A stretch of 64,000 bases of DNA, taken from NCBI GenBank assembly GCA_016190985.1, contig JACPPI010000031.1, positions 1 to 64,000 on the forward strand. The letters run 5' to 3'. Position numbers and translations under genes: made by a program. Below are positions 1 through 8,369 of the stretch, piece by piece. This stretch comes from Opitutia bacterium. GTDB taxonomy: Bacteria > Verrucomicrobiota > Verrucomicrobiia > Opitutales > Opitutaceae. The notes beneath the pieces were generated by a model, which saw nothing but the letters and a program-made list of their open reading frames with translations, was not told where the DNA came from and ran no database searches. Position 1 is the stretch's first letter. The number at the start of each line of letters is the position of its first letter.

Positions 1-486
1 AGAGCACCAATGCCAGGCCGGTGTCAGCTTGCCTCCGACGACTACGAATCAGGCCATCTCGGCCCTGCCTCGCTGCAACCCTGTTTCTTCCAGGCAAGGC
101 CGCGCCCCAGCGCGCGAATCACGCTTTGTAGTTTGTAGGCAAGTCAAGCCAGCTTCTTTTGGAGCGCGGCATCGGGCTGGCGGTGCCAGGCGCTGACTTG
201 GCGGCTGACCTCGTGCAGTCCGCCCATGTTCAGGACAGATCTGAACACGTCAGGTCTTGACTCTTGACAAGAACGCTCAATCCAACGCGAGTCCCTCGAC
301 AAGCTCGGGATCAAAAGACAACGCGCGCCCCGCGCCAGCGGAACCCAACGGGGTCAGGCCGCTAGGTGCTACTAAGTTATCGACGGCAGCGGGGCCACCG
401 GCGGCGGCATTTTTGGCAACAACCCGCCCCAAAGCCAGCCCACCGATGCTGACCGCAGGGATGATGACGACGATTGGTGGAGGTTA
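1..486. other. Intergenic stretch, possibly gene remnants
   Basis: No convincing complete gene is visible. On the minus strand a frame is open from about 300 down to a TGA at 144-146 and reads like a protein tail (it includes LHEVSRQVSAWHRQ), but I cannot assign it to a family. The plus frame of the following ORF is already open from 376, just after an in-frame TAA, and would encode an acidic DDDDDWW tract before the first ATG at 487. Both look like decayed ends of larger genes next to the flagellar operon. This is inference. Confidence 0.3.
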
Positions 487-855
487 ATGGACGTGAGAAA
501 TCGAGGATATGGACCGCCGACCGGCAACCGGCTCGATGATTTTATCGCGGCGCAGGAGTATGAAATCCAGCAGATACTTGAACGCCAGAACCAGCCCCCG
601 CCGGAAGACGACGGGGCCAGCCTCAAAGGCGATGTCATCATCCATGTCGAGGGGCCCGGTCCCGAGAAGCCGAAGCCGCCGACCCCCGAACCGCCAGTGG
701 TCCCGCAACCACCGACGCAGCCCCCGAGCTCAGCGCCGGTGCCGGTTGGTTTTTTGGGGAGCGGAGAAATGCAACGGCCACGTGCGCTGCATACAATTTA
801 TTCAGAGCTATGGCGCGCGCCAACCATGGCGGGGCGCGTGGGTTCATTTATTTGA
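487..855 (+). CDS. Hypothetical proline-rich protein (doubtful)
   Basis: The frame encodes 122 residues. An N-terminal part looks helical (LDDFIAAQEYEIQQILERQ), then comes a proline-rich run at about residues 58-92 and a tail of no clear character. I recognise no family. The frame is open upstream to 376 without an ATG, so this may be the 3' end of a broken larger gene rather than an intact one. It is the only plus-strand candidate in the first 22 kb and converges on the flagellar operon. There is no clear ribosome-binding site. Codon use is fairly even in the first half and less gene-like at the end. Confidence 0.3.
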   Translation: MDVRNRGYGPPTGNRLDDFIAAQEYEIQQILERQNQPPPEDDGASLKGDVIIHVEGPGPEKPKPPTPEPPVVPQPPTQPPSSAPVPVGFLGSGEMQRPRALHTIYSELWRAPTMAGRVGSFI

Positions 856-859
856 CACG

Positions 860-887
860 CCCGGCGGCTTGACAGCACACCGCCGGG
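860..887 (-). terminator. Hairpin after the flhB-motB operon
   Basis: CCCGGCGG (860-867) and CCGCCGGG (880-887) form a perfect 8-bp stem with a 12-nt loop, about 57 nt past the stop of the last minus-strand gene. No U-tract follows on the minus strand, so it may be a weak or Rho-assisted terminator or a 3'-end stabiliser. Confidence 0.4.
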
Positions 888-943
888 AACCACACGAGGC
901 CTTCGGCCACCCGCGGTCAGTTCACCGACCCGTTGACCAAACG

Positions 944-1168
944 CTACTGGCCCGGGGGGTAGAGGCACTCGATCTCGGTGCGCTCGCCGCACGTGCACTG
1001 GACGATGATGCGCACGATCTTGTCGCCCTGTTTGACGAGGTCGATGTGCGGGGCGTGGCCGGCGGGAGCGTCGTGTTTGGCGACGGCGCCGGGAATCAAG
1101 GGTGAGGCCGCAGGCGCGCGGAGCGCCGTGCCCTCCAGCGTGCGCCGGCCGAGGAGAAACGGATTCAT
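944..1168 (-). CDS. Small CxC-containing protein coupled to motB
   Basis: This 74-residue protein is of unrecognised function. Its ATG (1168-1166) overlaps the motB TGA (1165-1167) as ATGA, which argues for translational coupling and a real gene. The N-terminal half is low complexity. The C-terminal half, about residues 42-71, is compact and looks conserved: IDLVKQGDKIVRIIVQCTCG, then ERTEIECLY. It has a C-x-C pair plus a third Cys, which might bind metal or be a surface-exposed reactive site. As the last gene of the flhB-to-motB unit it may be a motor or export accessory. That role is inferred from position only. Confidence 0.7.
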   Translation of the reverse strand: MNPFLLGRRTLEGTALRAPAASPLIPGAVAKHDAPAGHAPHIDLVKQGDKIVRIIVQCTCGERTEIECLYPPGQ

Positions 1169-1968
1169 GGGGGCGATTTCGCGGCCAGCGACCGCGCGGC
1201 GGCGCGCTCGTTTTTCGGGGCCGGGGCGGCGGCGCGCTCGTTGGGCTTGGTCGACAGGGTGAGGCTGAGCGTGATGCGGTCGTTGGAATCGGCCGCCGGA
1301 TCCACGCCGGGGAGCGGCCGGGTGCCGGCGTAGCCGGTGACCCGCTCGATGTAGCCCGGCTCCACCGCGTAATGCACGAGGTTGCGCCGCGCGGCGTTGG
1401 CGCGGTCGGCCGAGAGTTCCCACGGCGTGTAGTCCGCCGTGTGGTCCGGCCTTCCGCCGCTGGTGTGCCCGTCGATGGTGACGCGGAAGTGATGCCGGTC
1501 GATCATCCAGGCCAGGTTCTGCAGGGCGTAGCGGCCCCAGTCGGTGAGCACGGCGGTGTCCCGGACAAAGAGCGGGCGGGTCGGGCGGTCGAAGAGCGTG
1601 ACGCGCAGGCCGTCGGAGGTCACTTGGACTTCGACGGGCTTGTTGGCGAGGTTTTCGTCGAGGTTGAGCAGCCGGTAGAAGTCCGCCGCGACGGAGTTGA
1701 GGAACGAGAGCGAGATCTGCTTGCTCTTCTCCAGCTCCTTTTCGTTGCCCTGCTGGGTGCCGGTGGAGTTGGTGCTCTTGTTGCTGTTGAAGGGCATCAC
1801 GCCCGAGTGCTTGTCCATCGGGGAGCTGAAGGGGTTCTGGAAATACTGCGAGGTGGCGATGAGGATCTCCTTGTTCTGCGCGGAAATCCACAGCACGAGG
1901 AACAGCGCCATCATGGCGGTCATGAAGTCCGCGAACGCCACCTTCCATGCTCCTCCGTGTCCGGCCAT
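1165..1968 (-). CDS. motB: Flagellar motor stator protein MotB
   Basis: At 267 residues this has the usual MotB length. The start GHGGAWKVAFADFMTAMMAL is the family signature: a short cytoplasmic N-terminus, a single membrane helix (about 14-31) and the proton-binding Asp of the FADFMTAM motif. The periplasmic half (about 120-245) is an OmpA-like peptidoglycan-binding domain, with TIDGHTSG and a following ELSADRANAARR segment. With MotA it forms the stator that couples ion flow to rotation. It starts 13 nt after the motA stop and overlaps the next small gene by 4 nt. The Ala/Arg-rich tail is dispensable-looking. Confidence 0.95.
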   Translation of the reverse strand: MAGHGGAWKVAFADFMTAMMALFLVLWISAQNKEILIATSQYFQNPFSSPMDKHSGVMPFNSNKSTNSTGTQQGNEKELEKSKQISLSFLNSVAADFYRLLNLDENLANKPVEVQVTSDGLRVTLFDRPTRPLFVRDTAVLTDWGRYALQNLAWMIDRHHFRVTIDGHTSGGRPDHTADYTPWELSADRANAARRNLVHYAVEPGYIERVTGYAGTRPLPGVDPAADSNDRITLSLTLSTKPNERAAAPAPKNERAAARSLAAKSPP

Positions 1969-1980
1969 GTGGTGCGGGGG

Positions 1981-2841
1981 TTATTTCGTGACGAGGGACT
2001 TCAGCGCGGCCTCCAGAGCATCGCTGCCGGGCTGCACGGAGGTGTCGAGCGAGCGGCGGGCGATCTCGACGGAGGTGAGGGGGGCGAGGCCCTTGGCGAA
2101 GCCGGCCACGGCCTGCATGATGCATTTCAGGCACTGCTGGTCGGAAGCGTTGTTGGACTTGATGCGGCTGGCCAGCGGGTTGACAAACCCGTAGGCGCAG
2201 AAAATGCCCAGCAGCGTGCCGGTGAGCGCGGCCGCGACCTTCTCGCCGACGGCCTCGGGGCCCTCGGAGATGGCGGACATGGTGTTGATGATGCCGAGCA
2301 CGGCGGCGATGATGCCGATGGCCGGCAGGGAATCGCCGATCATCTGCAGGGCGTGCACGGGGTGGTCGGACTCGAGTTCCTTGGCGCGCAGCTCGGCGGT
2401 CATGAGGTCCTCCAGCTGGTCCGGCTTGATCTTGCCATCAATGACCGGTTTCAACCCGTTGCAGAGAAACTCCAGGCGCTCGGGATGCTCGAGCAGCGCG
2501 GGATAGCGCTGGAAGACGGTGCTGGCCTGGGGATTCATCACGTGCTCCTCGAGCGCGATCAGGCCGTTGCGGCGGCCGATCATGAAGATCTCGTAGAGGA
2601 GCTTGAGCAGCTCGAAAAAGTCCGCGCGCGCGACGGTCTTGCCGGCGAGGGCGACCTTGGTCTTGTGGATGATCTCCAGGATGACGTTCCGGGGGGTCGC
2701 GATCACGAGCACGCCCAGGGCGATGCCGAGGATCACCACGAATTCCGAGGGATGCAGCAGGACGCCCGGGTGCCCGCCGGCCATCATGAAGCCGCCGATC
2801 GTGGCGCCAAAGACGATGAGTGCTCCGATGATGATCAGCAT
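1981..2841 (-). CDS. motA: Flagellar motor stator protein MotA
   Basis: The protein has 286 residues with four predicted membrane helices: about 2-20, 33-50, 170-190 and 202-222. Family features are the N-terminal IIGALIVFGATIGGFMMAGG, the cytoplasmic loop of charged residues between helices 2 and 3, and GDSLPAIGIIAAVLGIINTM followed by GEKVAAALTGTLLGIFCAYG in helices 3 and 4. It pairs with the adjacent MotB to form the proton-driven stator. The gene lies 9 nt downstream of fliA, so motor genes are co-transcribed with the late sigma factor and export-gate genes in this unit. Confidence 0.95.
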   Translation of the reverse strand: MLIIIGALIVFGATIGGFMMAGGHPGVLLHPSEFVVILGIALGVLVIATPRNVILEIIHKTKVALAGKTVARADFFELLKLLYEIFMIGRRNGLIALEEHVMNPQASTVFQRYPALLEHPERLEFLCNGLKPVIDGKIKPDQLEDLMTAELRAKELESDHPVHALQMIGDSLPAIGIIAAVLGIINTMSAISEGPEAVGEKVAAALTGTLLGIFCAYGFVNPLASRIKSNNASDQQCLKCIMQAVAGFAKGLAPLTSVEIARRSLDTSVQPGSDALEAALKSLVTK

Positions 2842-2850
2842 GCGCGAGGC

Positions 2851-3645
2851 TCAGCGGTCCTGCGCTCGCTTCAGGAAGGCACGCAGCCCGAGGATGGTCT
2901 GCGAGTGGATCTGGCAGATGCGTGACTCCGTCAGGCCGAAGACCGCTGCGATTTCGGCCAGCCGCATGTTTTCAAAATAATACATGGCGAGGATCTTCCT
3001 CGGTATATCGGGCAATTCCTTGATCCTTTGAGCCATAAGTTGGAGCATCTCCTCCTTCTCGAGGCGGTCGCGGCCGGTGACATCGTTGTGGTCGGGCAGA
3101 AGGTCGTGCAGCGAAGGCCCTTCGGAGTCCGCGGTGGCGGCGCGCTGGTCGATGGCGATGAAGGTCGCCGGCCGGGCGTCCTCCAGCCACTTGGAGAATT
3201 CCTTGTCGGTCAGGCCGAGGTCCTCCTGGATTTCGCCCTCCGTGGCGACGCGGCCGAGGCGCTGCTCGAGCACGTTGATGGCCTCCTTCATCTTGCGGGC
3301 GCGGGCGCGGGCGCGGCGGGGACACCAGTCCATCCGGCGCAACTCGTCGAGGATCGCGCCCCGGATCCGCATCGTGGCGTAGCCCGGAAACGTGTTGCCC
3401 TGTTCCGGATTGTATTTCCGGACGGCGGCGATGAGGCCCGTGACCCCGACGCTGTAGAGGTCGTCGGCGTCGATGTGGGTGGGGAGGTTCAGCTTGATCC
3501 GGTCCACGACATTGCGGACCAGCGGGAGATAGCGTTCGATCAAGTCCTTTTGATCGAGGTCGCCGGAGGTGGCGCCTTGGTAGGCGCGCCACGCGGTGGT
3601 GGCAGGAGCGGCATCCGTGCCCGATACTTGAACGGCAAGGTTCAT
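2851..3645 (-). CDS. fliA: Flagellar sigma factor FliA (sigma-28)
   Basis: This 264-residue sigma factor has region 2 at about 36-110 (ERYLPLVRNVVDRIKLNLP, then DELRRMDWCPR), region 3 at about 115-160, and region 4 with a C-terminal helix-turn-helix near LAEIAAVFGLTESRICQIHS. The RMDWCPRRAR segment after region 2 is typical of FliA and SigD. It would direct transcription of late flagellar and chemotaxis genes. About ten upstream sequences in this window fit its TAAA-N15-GCCGATAA pattern. A FlgM-like antagonist is at 30474-30764. It sits between a small membrane gene and motA. The 30-residue N-terminal extension before region 2 is ordinary. Confidence 0.96.
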   Translation of the reverse strand: MNLAVQVSGTDAAPATTAWRAYQGATSGDLDQKDLIERYLPLVRNVVDRIKLNLPTHIDADDLYSVGVTGLIAAVRKYNPEQGNTFPGYATMRIRGAILDELRRMDWCPRRARARARKMKEAINVLEQRLGRVATEGEIQEDLGLTDKEFSKWLEDARPATFIAIDQRAATADSEGPSLHDLLPDHNDVTGRDRLEKEEMLQLMAQRIKELPDIPRKILAMYYFENMRLAEIAAVFGLTESRICQIHSQTILGLRAFLKRAQDR

Positions 3646-3657
3646 GTCAGTGCGGGT

Positions 3658-3891
3658 TTAGTGTTGCTTGCCCGGCGGGGCCGCCAGGGCGGCGGCCTTT
3701 TGCCGGGATAGAATTGTTTCGCGCAGACCGCGCACCAGCACGGTCCAGAACCAGCGGAAAAGCAGCGCCCCGGCCAGGCAGCCCAGCGCGGCATCGAGCA
3801 ATATCCGGTCGGCGGCGCGGTCGGCCAGCCAGCCGGCGGCCGCCGCGAGGGCGAAGCCGAGGGAACCGCCGCAGAGAAAGACAAAGCGCAT
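3658..3891 (-). CDS. Small two-helix membrane protein between flhF and fliA
   Basis: The protein has 77 residues with two likely membrane segments, about 3-20 (FVFLCGGSLGFALAAAAGW) and 31-50 (LLDAALGCLAGALLFRWFW), and a basic, presumably cytoplasmic tail. I do not recognise a family. It occupies the slot between flhF and fliA where many bacteria carry flhG (the MinD-like ATPase), but it shows no resemblance to FlhG. It starts 19 nt after flhF and ends 12 nt before fliA, which supports co-transcription. A role in FlhF or export-gate placement is possible but only suggested by position. Confidence 0.65.
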   Translation of the reverse strand: MRFVFLCGGSLGFALAAAAGWLADRAADRILLDAALGCLAGALLFRWFWTVLVRGLRETILSRQKAAALAAPPGKQH

Positions 3892-3910
3892 GAGGTGAAT
3901 CGGGGTTGGT

Positions 3911-4936
3911 TCAGTCGGCGAAACTCAGGGTGCGGCGCGCGAGGGCCTGCGCGGCCTCGGTCTCGCATTCGCCGGTCAGGGACGGGCCGGTGGAGAGGAA
4001 CAGCGGCTCCAGCTCCGACTCGATCAGGTGGTCCCACAGCCGGCCCCATTGCCTGACCTCGTCGAGGTGGGTGAAGACCACATGGGTGGCGGCCAGGCCG
4101 CGGCCGGCGGCAAACACGCGGCGCAGGGCGGCGGTCTCATAGGCGGCGTTCACGACGAGCACGCGCTCCGCGATCTCCTCCTGCTCCAGAAAGGCCGTGA
4201 GGTTCGCGTTGTCGGCGGCATCGCGCAGGGAAAGGCCCGGCAGGTCGAAGTAGACGAAACCGCCCGGCACGGCCGGCCGGGTGCCGGCGGGATAATGCGC
4301 GAGCGGCACGCCCAGCGCCTCGCAGAAAACCGGGAGCGGGCCGGACGCGCTGGGCCGGTCGAATTCCGCCATCACCACGTGGCCGAGGCGGGCGCGGCGA
4401 TAGACCTCCGCCGCGAGCCATTTGCACAGCGCGGTGCTGCGGCCGGAGCCGGGCGCGCCCAAAAACGCGGCGCGGCCCAGGGGCGGGCGCGCGGGCCGCG
4501 ACTCCACCTCGGCGCAAAGCTGGCGGCCGACCTCGACCAGCCCGCGATGCAGCGGGCCGCTGACCAGATCGGCCCAGCCGGCCCGGCGTTCCATCCGCTC
4601 CAGCACGCCCGCCGAAAAACCGGAGCGGCGGAGCAGCTCGGGCAGCGAGCAGGGCGGCGCCTCGGCCAGCCGGCGGGGGGAAACCGGGGCCGCGGGATCG
4701 GGAGCCGCGGGTTCGTCGGCCTTCTCACCGGCGGGCGGATCGATTTGCGCGATGACCTCCAGCTTGGGGACGGCGAGCAGGCGTTTCCAACCGGGGCTCT
4801 CGACCGAGCGGACCGACAGGACGCGCGCATGCTCGCCGAGGTGGGCGCGGATCAGCGTGGCGGCCTCATCGGCGCTATCGACAAGGAAGCGGCAGCAGGT
4901 GCCGGCGGGCGGGGGGGCGGGCGGGGCGAGGTTCAT
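3911..4936 (-). CDS. flhF: FlhF-like SRP-type GTPase with altered Walker A
   Basis: The protein has 341 residues in the FlhF position after flhA (5-nt gap). The N-terminal region (15-60) has the FlhF-type fold sequence DEAATLIRAHLGEHARVLSV. A proline-rich linker (68-96) follows, then an N-like helical part and the G domain from about 155. The P-loop reads GAPGSGRST at 160-168, so Arg166 replaces the lysine that contacts phosphates. The DxxG segment reads DLPG, and the TKLD guanine-specificity motif is replaced by THLDE. FlhF normally sets flagellar number and place as a GTP-dependent dimer. This copy may bind nucleotide poorly or work without hydrolysis. The family call is good and the activity doubtful. 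Confidence 0.8.
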   Translation of the reverse strand: MNLAPPAPPPAGTCCRFLVDSADEAATLIRAHLGEHARVLSVRSVESPGWKRLLAVPKLEVIAQIDPPAGEKADEPAAPDPAAPVSPRRLAEAPPCSLPELLRRSGFSAGVLERMERRAGWADLVSGPLHRGLVEVGRQLCAEVESRPARPPLGRAAFLGAPGSGRSTALCKWLAAEVYRRARLGHVVMAEFDRPSASGPLPVFCEALGVPLAHYPAGTRPAVPGGFVYFDLPGLSLRDAADNANLTAFLEQEEIAERVLVVNAAYETAALRRVFAAGRGLAATHVVFTHLDEVRQWGRLWDHLIESELEPLFLSTGPSLTGECETEAAQALARRTLSFAD

Positions 4937-4941
4937 GGGAT

Positions 4942-7104
4942 TCAGGCGGCGGCTTTGACGAGGGCGGGCTCGGGGCGCACGAACTGCGCGGGCACCGGCA
5001 CGATCCCGGCGTTTTCAATCTCGGAGCTGGGGGGCAGCTCCTGGAACGAGAGGACGGTCAGCCGCGGGAAGGACGGCTCGAAGAAGCGCTTCAACGGCAG
5101 GCGGACATCGGCCGAGACCACGAGCACGGCCGGCTGCCCGCCCTGCGTCAGCTCGGCGGTGCGGCGGGTGAACTCGTCGATCAGGTGCCGGCCCAGCGCC
5201 GGTTCGAGGGCGAGGCCCACATCGGTCGCGGTGCGGTGGATCTTCCCGGTGATGACCTGCTCGAGGCGCGGGTCGAGCGTCAGGGCCTTGAGGTGGCCGG
5301 GCTGGTGCTCGAATTCCGGCACGAAATAGATCCCGAGCCGGCGGCGCACCAGCTCGGAGAGGTCGTCGGGGTTCTTGGAGAGGCCGGCGAAGTCCGCGAT
5401 GCCCTCGAGGATGAGCGGCAGGTTCACGATCGCCACGCCTTCGCGCAGCAGGTTCTGCAGCACGCGCTGGATGAGGCCGACGTTGACCAGATCGGGCAGC
5501 AGCTCGGCCACCAGGGCGGGATGCGTGGCCTTGACGTGGTCGATGAGCGACTGCACGTCCTGCCGCGACACAAGGAGGTGGGCGCAGCCCTTGAGCGTCT
5601 CGGACAAGTGCGTGATGAGGACGGACGAGGGATCGACGACGGTGAAGCCGTTGAGCTCGGCGGTCTTCTTCTCGGCCTCGTCGATCCAGGTGGCCTCGAG
5701 GTTGAAGACGGGCTCGCGGGTCGGCACGCCGCGCAGGCGCACGGTGCTGCCCGCGACGTTCATGGCCATCCAGTGGCCCGTCTTGATCCGGCCGCGGACG
5801 AGGGGCTTGCCGCGCAGGAGGAAGCGGTATTCGTCGGCTTCCAGCTCCAGGTTGTCGCGCACGGAAACCGGCGGGACGATGACGCCCTTCTCGCGCGCCA
5901 GGGATTTGCGGACCCCGGTGATGCGGGCGAGCAGATCGCCGCCGGCCTTGGCGTCGGCGAGGCCGAGCAGGCCGTGGCCGATCTCGATGGCGAAGACATC
6001 CACGTCGATGAGCTTGCGCACATCCTCGGCGGCGGCGGGCGTGGCGGCCGGAGCGGGTGAACCGGCCCCCTCGCCCCCCTTCCCCGCCGCGCCTTTGGCG
6101 GACGGCTTGCCGGTGACCGGAGCCGACGCCGGCCGGCCCTCCGTTTCCTTGAGGGTCTTGGCCGCGAGGCCGGCGAGACCGCCGAGCACCAGGAAGGGAA
6201 GCAGCGGCATGCCGGGCATGAGCCCAAAGACCAGCAGGCAGCCGGCGGAGATGCTGAGCGCGCGGGGATAGCGGAAGAGCTGGCCGGCGATCTGCGCGCC
6301 AAGGTTGCTGTTGTCCGTCGCGCGGGTGACGAGGATGCCGGCGCCGACGGAGATGATCAGCGCGGGGATCTGCGAGACGAGGCCGTCGCCGATGGACAGC
6401 AGCGTGAATTTCTGGAGCGACTCGCCGAGCGAGAGGCCCATCTGCAGGACGCCGACGGCGAAGCCGCCGATGATGTTGACGAGGGTGATGATGATGCCGG
6501 CGATGGCGTCGCCCCGGACGAATTTCGAGGCGCCGTCCATCGCGCCGTAGAAATCGGCCTCCTTCTGCACCTTCACGCGCCGGGCCGTGGCGGTGGCCTC
6601 GTCGATGATCCCGGCGTTCAGCTCCGCGTCGATCGCCATCTGCTTGCCCGGCAGCGCGTCGAGCGTGAAGCGGGCGCTGACCTCGGCGATGCGGCCCGCG
6701 CCCTTGGTGATGACGACGAAGTTGATGATGACGAGGATCAGGAACACGACCGCGCCGACGATGTAGTTGCCCTGGATGACGAAGTGGCCGAAGGACTCGA
6801 TGATCCGGCCGGCGTAGCCGCTGCCGAGGATCTGGCGGGTCGAGCAGATGTTCAGGGCGAGCCGGAACAGCGTCAGCGTGAGCAGCATCGTCGGGAAGCC
6901 GCTGAACTCGGGCGGGTCCTTGACGTAGAGGATGGCCAGCAGCACGAGCAGGGAGAGGCCGATGCTCAGCGCCAGCAGCGCGTCGATGATGAACGGCGGC
7001 ACCGGCACCACCAGCATGAGCACGGTGCCGAAGAGGCCGCCGGCGAGCAGCAGGTCCGCGCGTTTCAGCAGGAAGGCGACCGTGTTGTTGGGCGGCGGCG
7101 GCAT
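4942..7104 (-). CDS. flhA: Flagellar export gate protein FlhA
   Basis: This 720-residue FHIPEP-family protein has an N-terminal half with about eight membrane helices (12-330). It holds the hallmark segments PPEFSGFPTMLLTLTLFRLA and ARFTLDALPGKQMAIDAELN. An Ala/Gly/Pro-rich linker (about 335-365) leads to the cytoplasmic domain that docks chaperone-substrate complexes (about 370-700). The C-terminal extension makes it slightly longer than the usual 690-700. It forms the nonameric export gate with FlhB and FliPQR and uses the proton gradient to secrete rod, hook and filament subunits. It lies 4 nt downstream of flhB. Confidence 0.97.
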   Translation of the reverse strand: MPPPPNNTVAFLLKRADLLLAGGLFGTVLMLVVPVPPFIIDALLALSIGLSLLVLLAILYVKDPPEFSGFPTMLLTLTLFRLALNICSTRQILGSGYAGRIIESFGHFVIQGNYIVGAVVFLILVIINFVVITKGAGRIAEVSARFTLDALPGKQMAIDAELNAGIIDEATATARRVKVQKEADFYGAMDGASKFVRGDAIAGIIITLVNIIGGFAVGVLQMGLSLGESLQKFTLLSIGDGLVSQIPALIISVGAGILVTRATDNSNLGAQIAGQLFRYPRALSISAGCLLVFGLMPGMPLLPFLVLGGLAGLAAKTLKETEGRPASAPVTGKPSAKGAAGKGGEGAGSPAPAATPAAAEDVRKLIDVDVFAIEIGHGLLGLADAKAGGDLLARITGVRKSLAREKGVIVPPVSVRDNLELEADEYRFLLRGKPLVRGRIKTGHWMAMNVAGSTVRLRGVPTREPVFNLEATWIDEAEKKTAELNGFTVVDPSSVLITHLSETLKGCAHLLVSRQDVQSLIDHVKATHPALVAELLPDLVNVGLIQRVLQNLLREGVAIVNLPLILEGIADFAGLSKNPDDLSELVRRRLGIYFVPEFEHQPGHLKALTLDPRLEQVITGKIHRTATDVGLALEPALGRHLIDEFTRRTAELTQGGQPAVLVVSADVRLPLKRFFEPSFPRLTVLSFQELPPSSEIENAGIVPVPAQFVRPEPALVKAAA

Positions 7105-7108
7105 GGGC

Positions 7109-8212
7109 TCAGGCGGCGGCCTCGAACCGGCGCGACTTCAGCCGGTGGAAATAATAGCGGTGGGTGCGGTAGACCACGGCGAGGATCGAGGCCACGGCCT
7201 GGTAAAGCTCCGCCGGGATCGCCTCGCCCACCTGGCCGAGCGAAAAGAGCAGGCGCGCCACCGGCTTGTTCTCCACCAGCGGCACGCCGTGCGCGGCGGC
7301 CAGCGCCTTGATGCGCTGCGCGAAGCGGTTCTCGCCCTTGGCGAGCACCACGGGGGCCTGGTCGCGCCCGCGCTCATAGCGCAGCGCGACCGCGTAGTGG
7401 GTGGGGTTGGTCAGCACCATGTCGGCCGTGGCCACGGCGGCGAGCATCTGCTTCTGCATGAGGCGGCGGCCGAGGCGGCGCTGCGCGCCCTTGACGAGGG
7501 CGTTGCCCTCGACGTTGCGCCGCTCGTCCTTCACCTGCTGGCGCGTCATCATGAGGTCGCGCGAGGTCTTGAACTTCTCGTAGCCGTAGCCGAGGGCGGC
7601 GACGCCGCCGAGGGCCAGCAGGATCTGCCCGAAGAAATCCAGCGTGGCGCGGTGCAGGAATTGCGCGAGATAGGCGGCCTCCACCGGCGCGGTGAACAGG
7701 GGGTCGGCCACGAGGTGCCGCGTGCCGGCCCACAGCGCGGCGCCGATGGCGATCAGTTTCAGGAGGTCGATGCCGCCGCGCACGAGGACGGCCTTGGTGA
7801 ACATCCGCCCGAAGCCGGCGGCGGGATCGAGGCTGTCGAATTTCAGGCCGAGCACCTCGGACGAAAGCCGGAAGCCGCTTTGGAAACCGCCGGCCAGCAC
7901 GGCGCCGATGACGCACGCGCCGAGCAACGGCAACAGGCCCTGGCCCACCGTGAGCATGACCTCGCCCAGCAGGCTCACCGCCGAACCCCGCGTGACGACC
8001 GTGGTGGCGAACCGGCTGAACATGCCGATCGCGTATCCGGCCACGTCGCGCGACATGGCCTCGGCGGTCATGGTCAGCACGATCAGGGCCGCCGCGAGCA
8101 GGATCAGGACCTGCAGCTCCGGCGACTTGGCGAACTGGCCCCGCTCGAAGGCCTCGGCGAGATGCTTCTCGGTGGCTGGCTCGGTCTTTTGTTCCTGATC
8201 GACGTCGGACAT
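7109..8212 (-). CDS. flhB: Flagellar export switch protein FlhB
   Basis: The protein has 367 residues. I chose the ATG at 8212, giving MSDVDQEQKTEPATEKHLAE, which matches FlhB N-termini. An in-frame TTG at 8218 lies at the predicted transcription start. Four membrane helices (about 30-210) precede the cytoplasmic domain. The autocleavage motif is intact as NPTHYAVALRY, after which the C-terminal domain switches export from rod/hook to filament substrates. First gene of the flhB-to-motB unit. A 157-nt gap separates it from fliR, and a sigma-54 promoter match (8229-8243) ends 16 nt before its ATG. Confidence 0.96.
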   Translation of the reverse strand: MSDVDQEQKTEPATEKHLAEAFERGQFAKSPELQVLILLAAALIVLTMTAEAMSRDVAGYAIGMFSRFATTVVTRGSAVSLLGEVMLTVGQGLLPLLGACVIGAVLAGGFQSGFRLSSEVLGLKFDSLDPAAGFGRMFTKAVLVRGGIDLLKLIAIGAALWAGTRHLVADPLFTAPVEAAYLAQFLHRATLDFFGQILLALGGVAALGYGYEKFKTSRDLMMTRQQVKDERRNVEGNALVKGAQRRLGRRLMQKQMLAAVATADMVLTNPTHYAVALRYERGRDQAPVVLAKGENRFAQRIKALAAAHGVPLVENKPVARLLFSLGQVGEAIPAELYQAVASILAVVYRTHRYYFHRLKSRRFEAAA

Positions 8213-8228
8213 GGGCAACGCCCGAAAT

Positions 8229-8243
8229 GCAATGCCGATGCCA
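8229..8243 (-). promoter_or_regulatory. Sigma-54 (-24/-12) promoter of flhB
   Basis: On the minus strand this reads TGGCATCGGCATTGC, against consensus TGGCAC-N5-TTGC, with correct GG-N10-GC spacing and followed by A as preferred. TTGC is followed by exactly 16 nt before the flhB ATG, so the predicted start of transcription (about 8217) leaves only about 5 nt of leader. The flgB promoter has the same layout. The likely activator is the response regulator at 46030-47502. Confidence 0.75.
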
Positions 8244-8369
8244 ACTGCCCGCAGCGCGCCCTTATCCGATTGCCGGCAAGGAGTTGCGGCATTCTTAGTT
8301 CAACTCCCTCAAGAAACTCCGGGCCGCGCCGACCGCGCCGGAAAAGTGGGAATTTTTTGCCGTCCCCGC

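Noticed and set aside
257-487. 76-codon plus-strand frame starting at TTG and ending next to the ATG at 487
   Set aside because: Low-complexity Ser/Ala/Pro sequence with a repeat-like PSTSSGSK segment, no ribosome-binding site and a doubtful start.
944-2134. Long minus-strand frame of 396 codons across motA/motB
   Set aside because: Only its last 74 codons are protein-like and start at their own ATG (1168). The rest is an Arg/His/Pro-rich shadow of motB and motA.
1102-2925. 607-codon plus-strand frame opposite motAB
   Set aside because: It is the antisense of real genes, rich in Gly, Val, Asp, Glu and His, with no domain. Long shadow frames are normal in this high-GC DNA.
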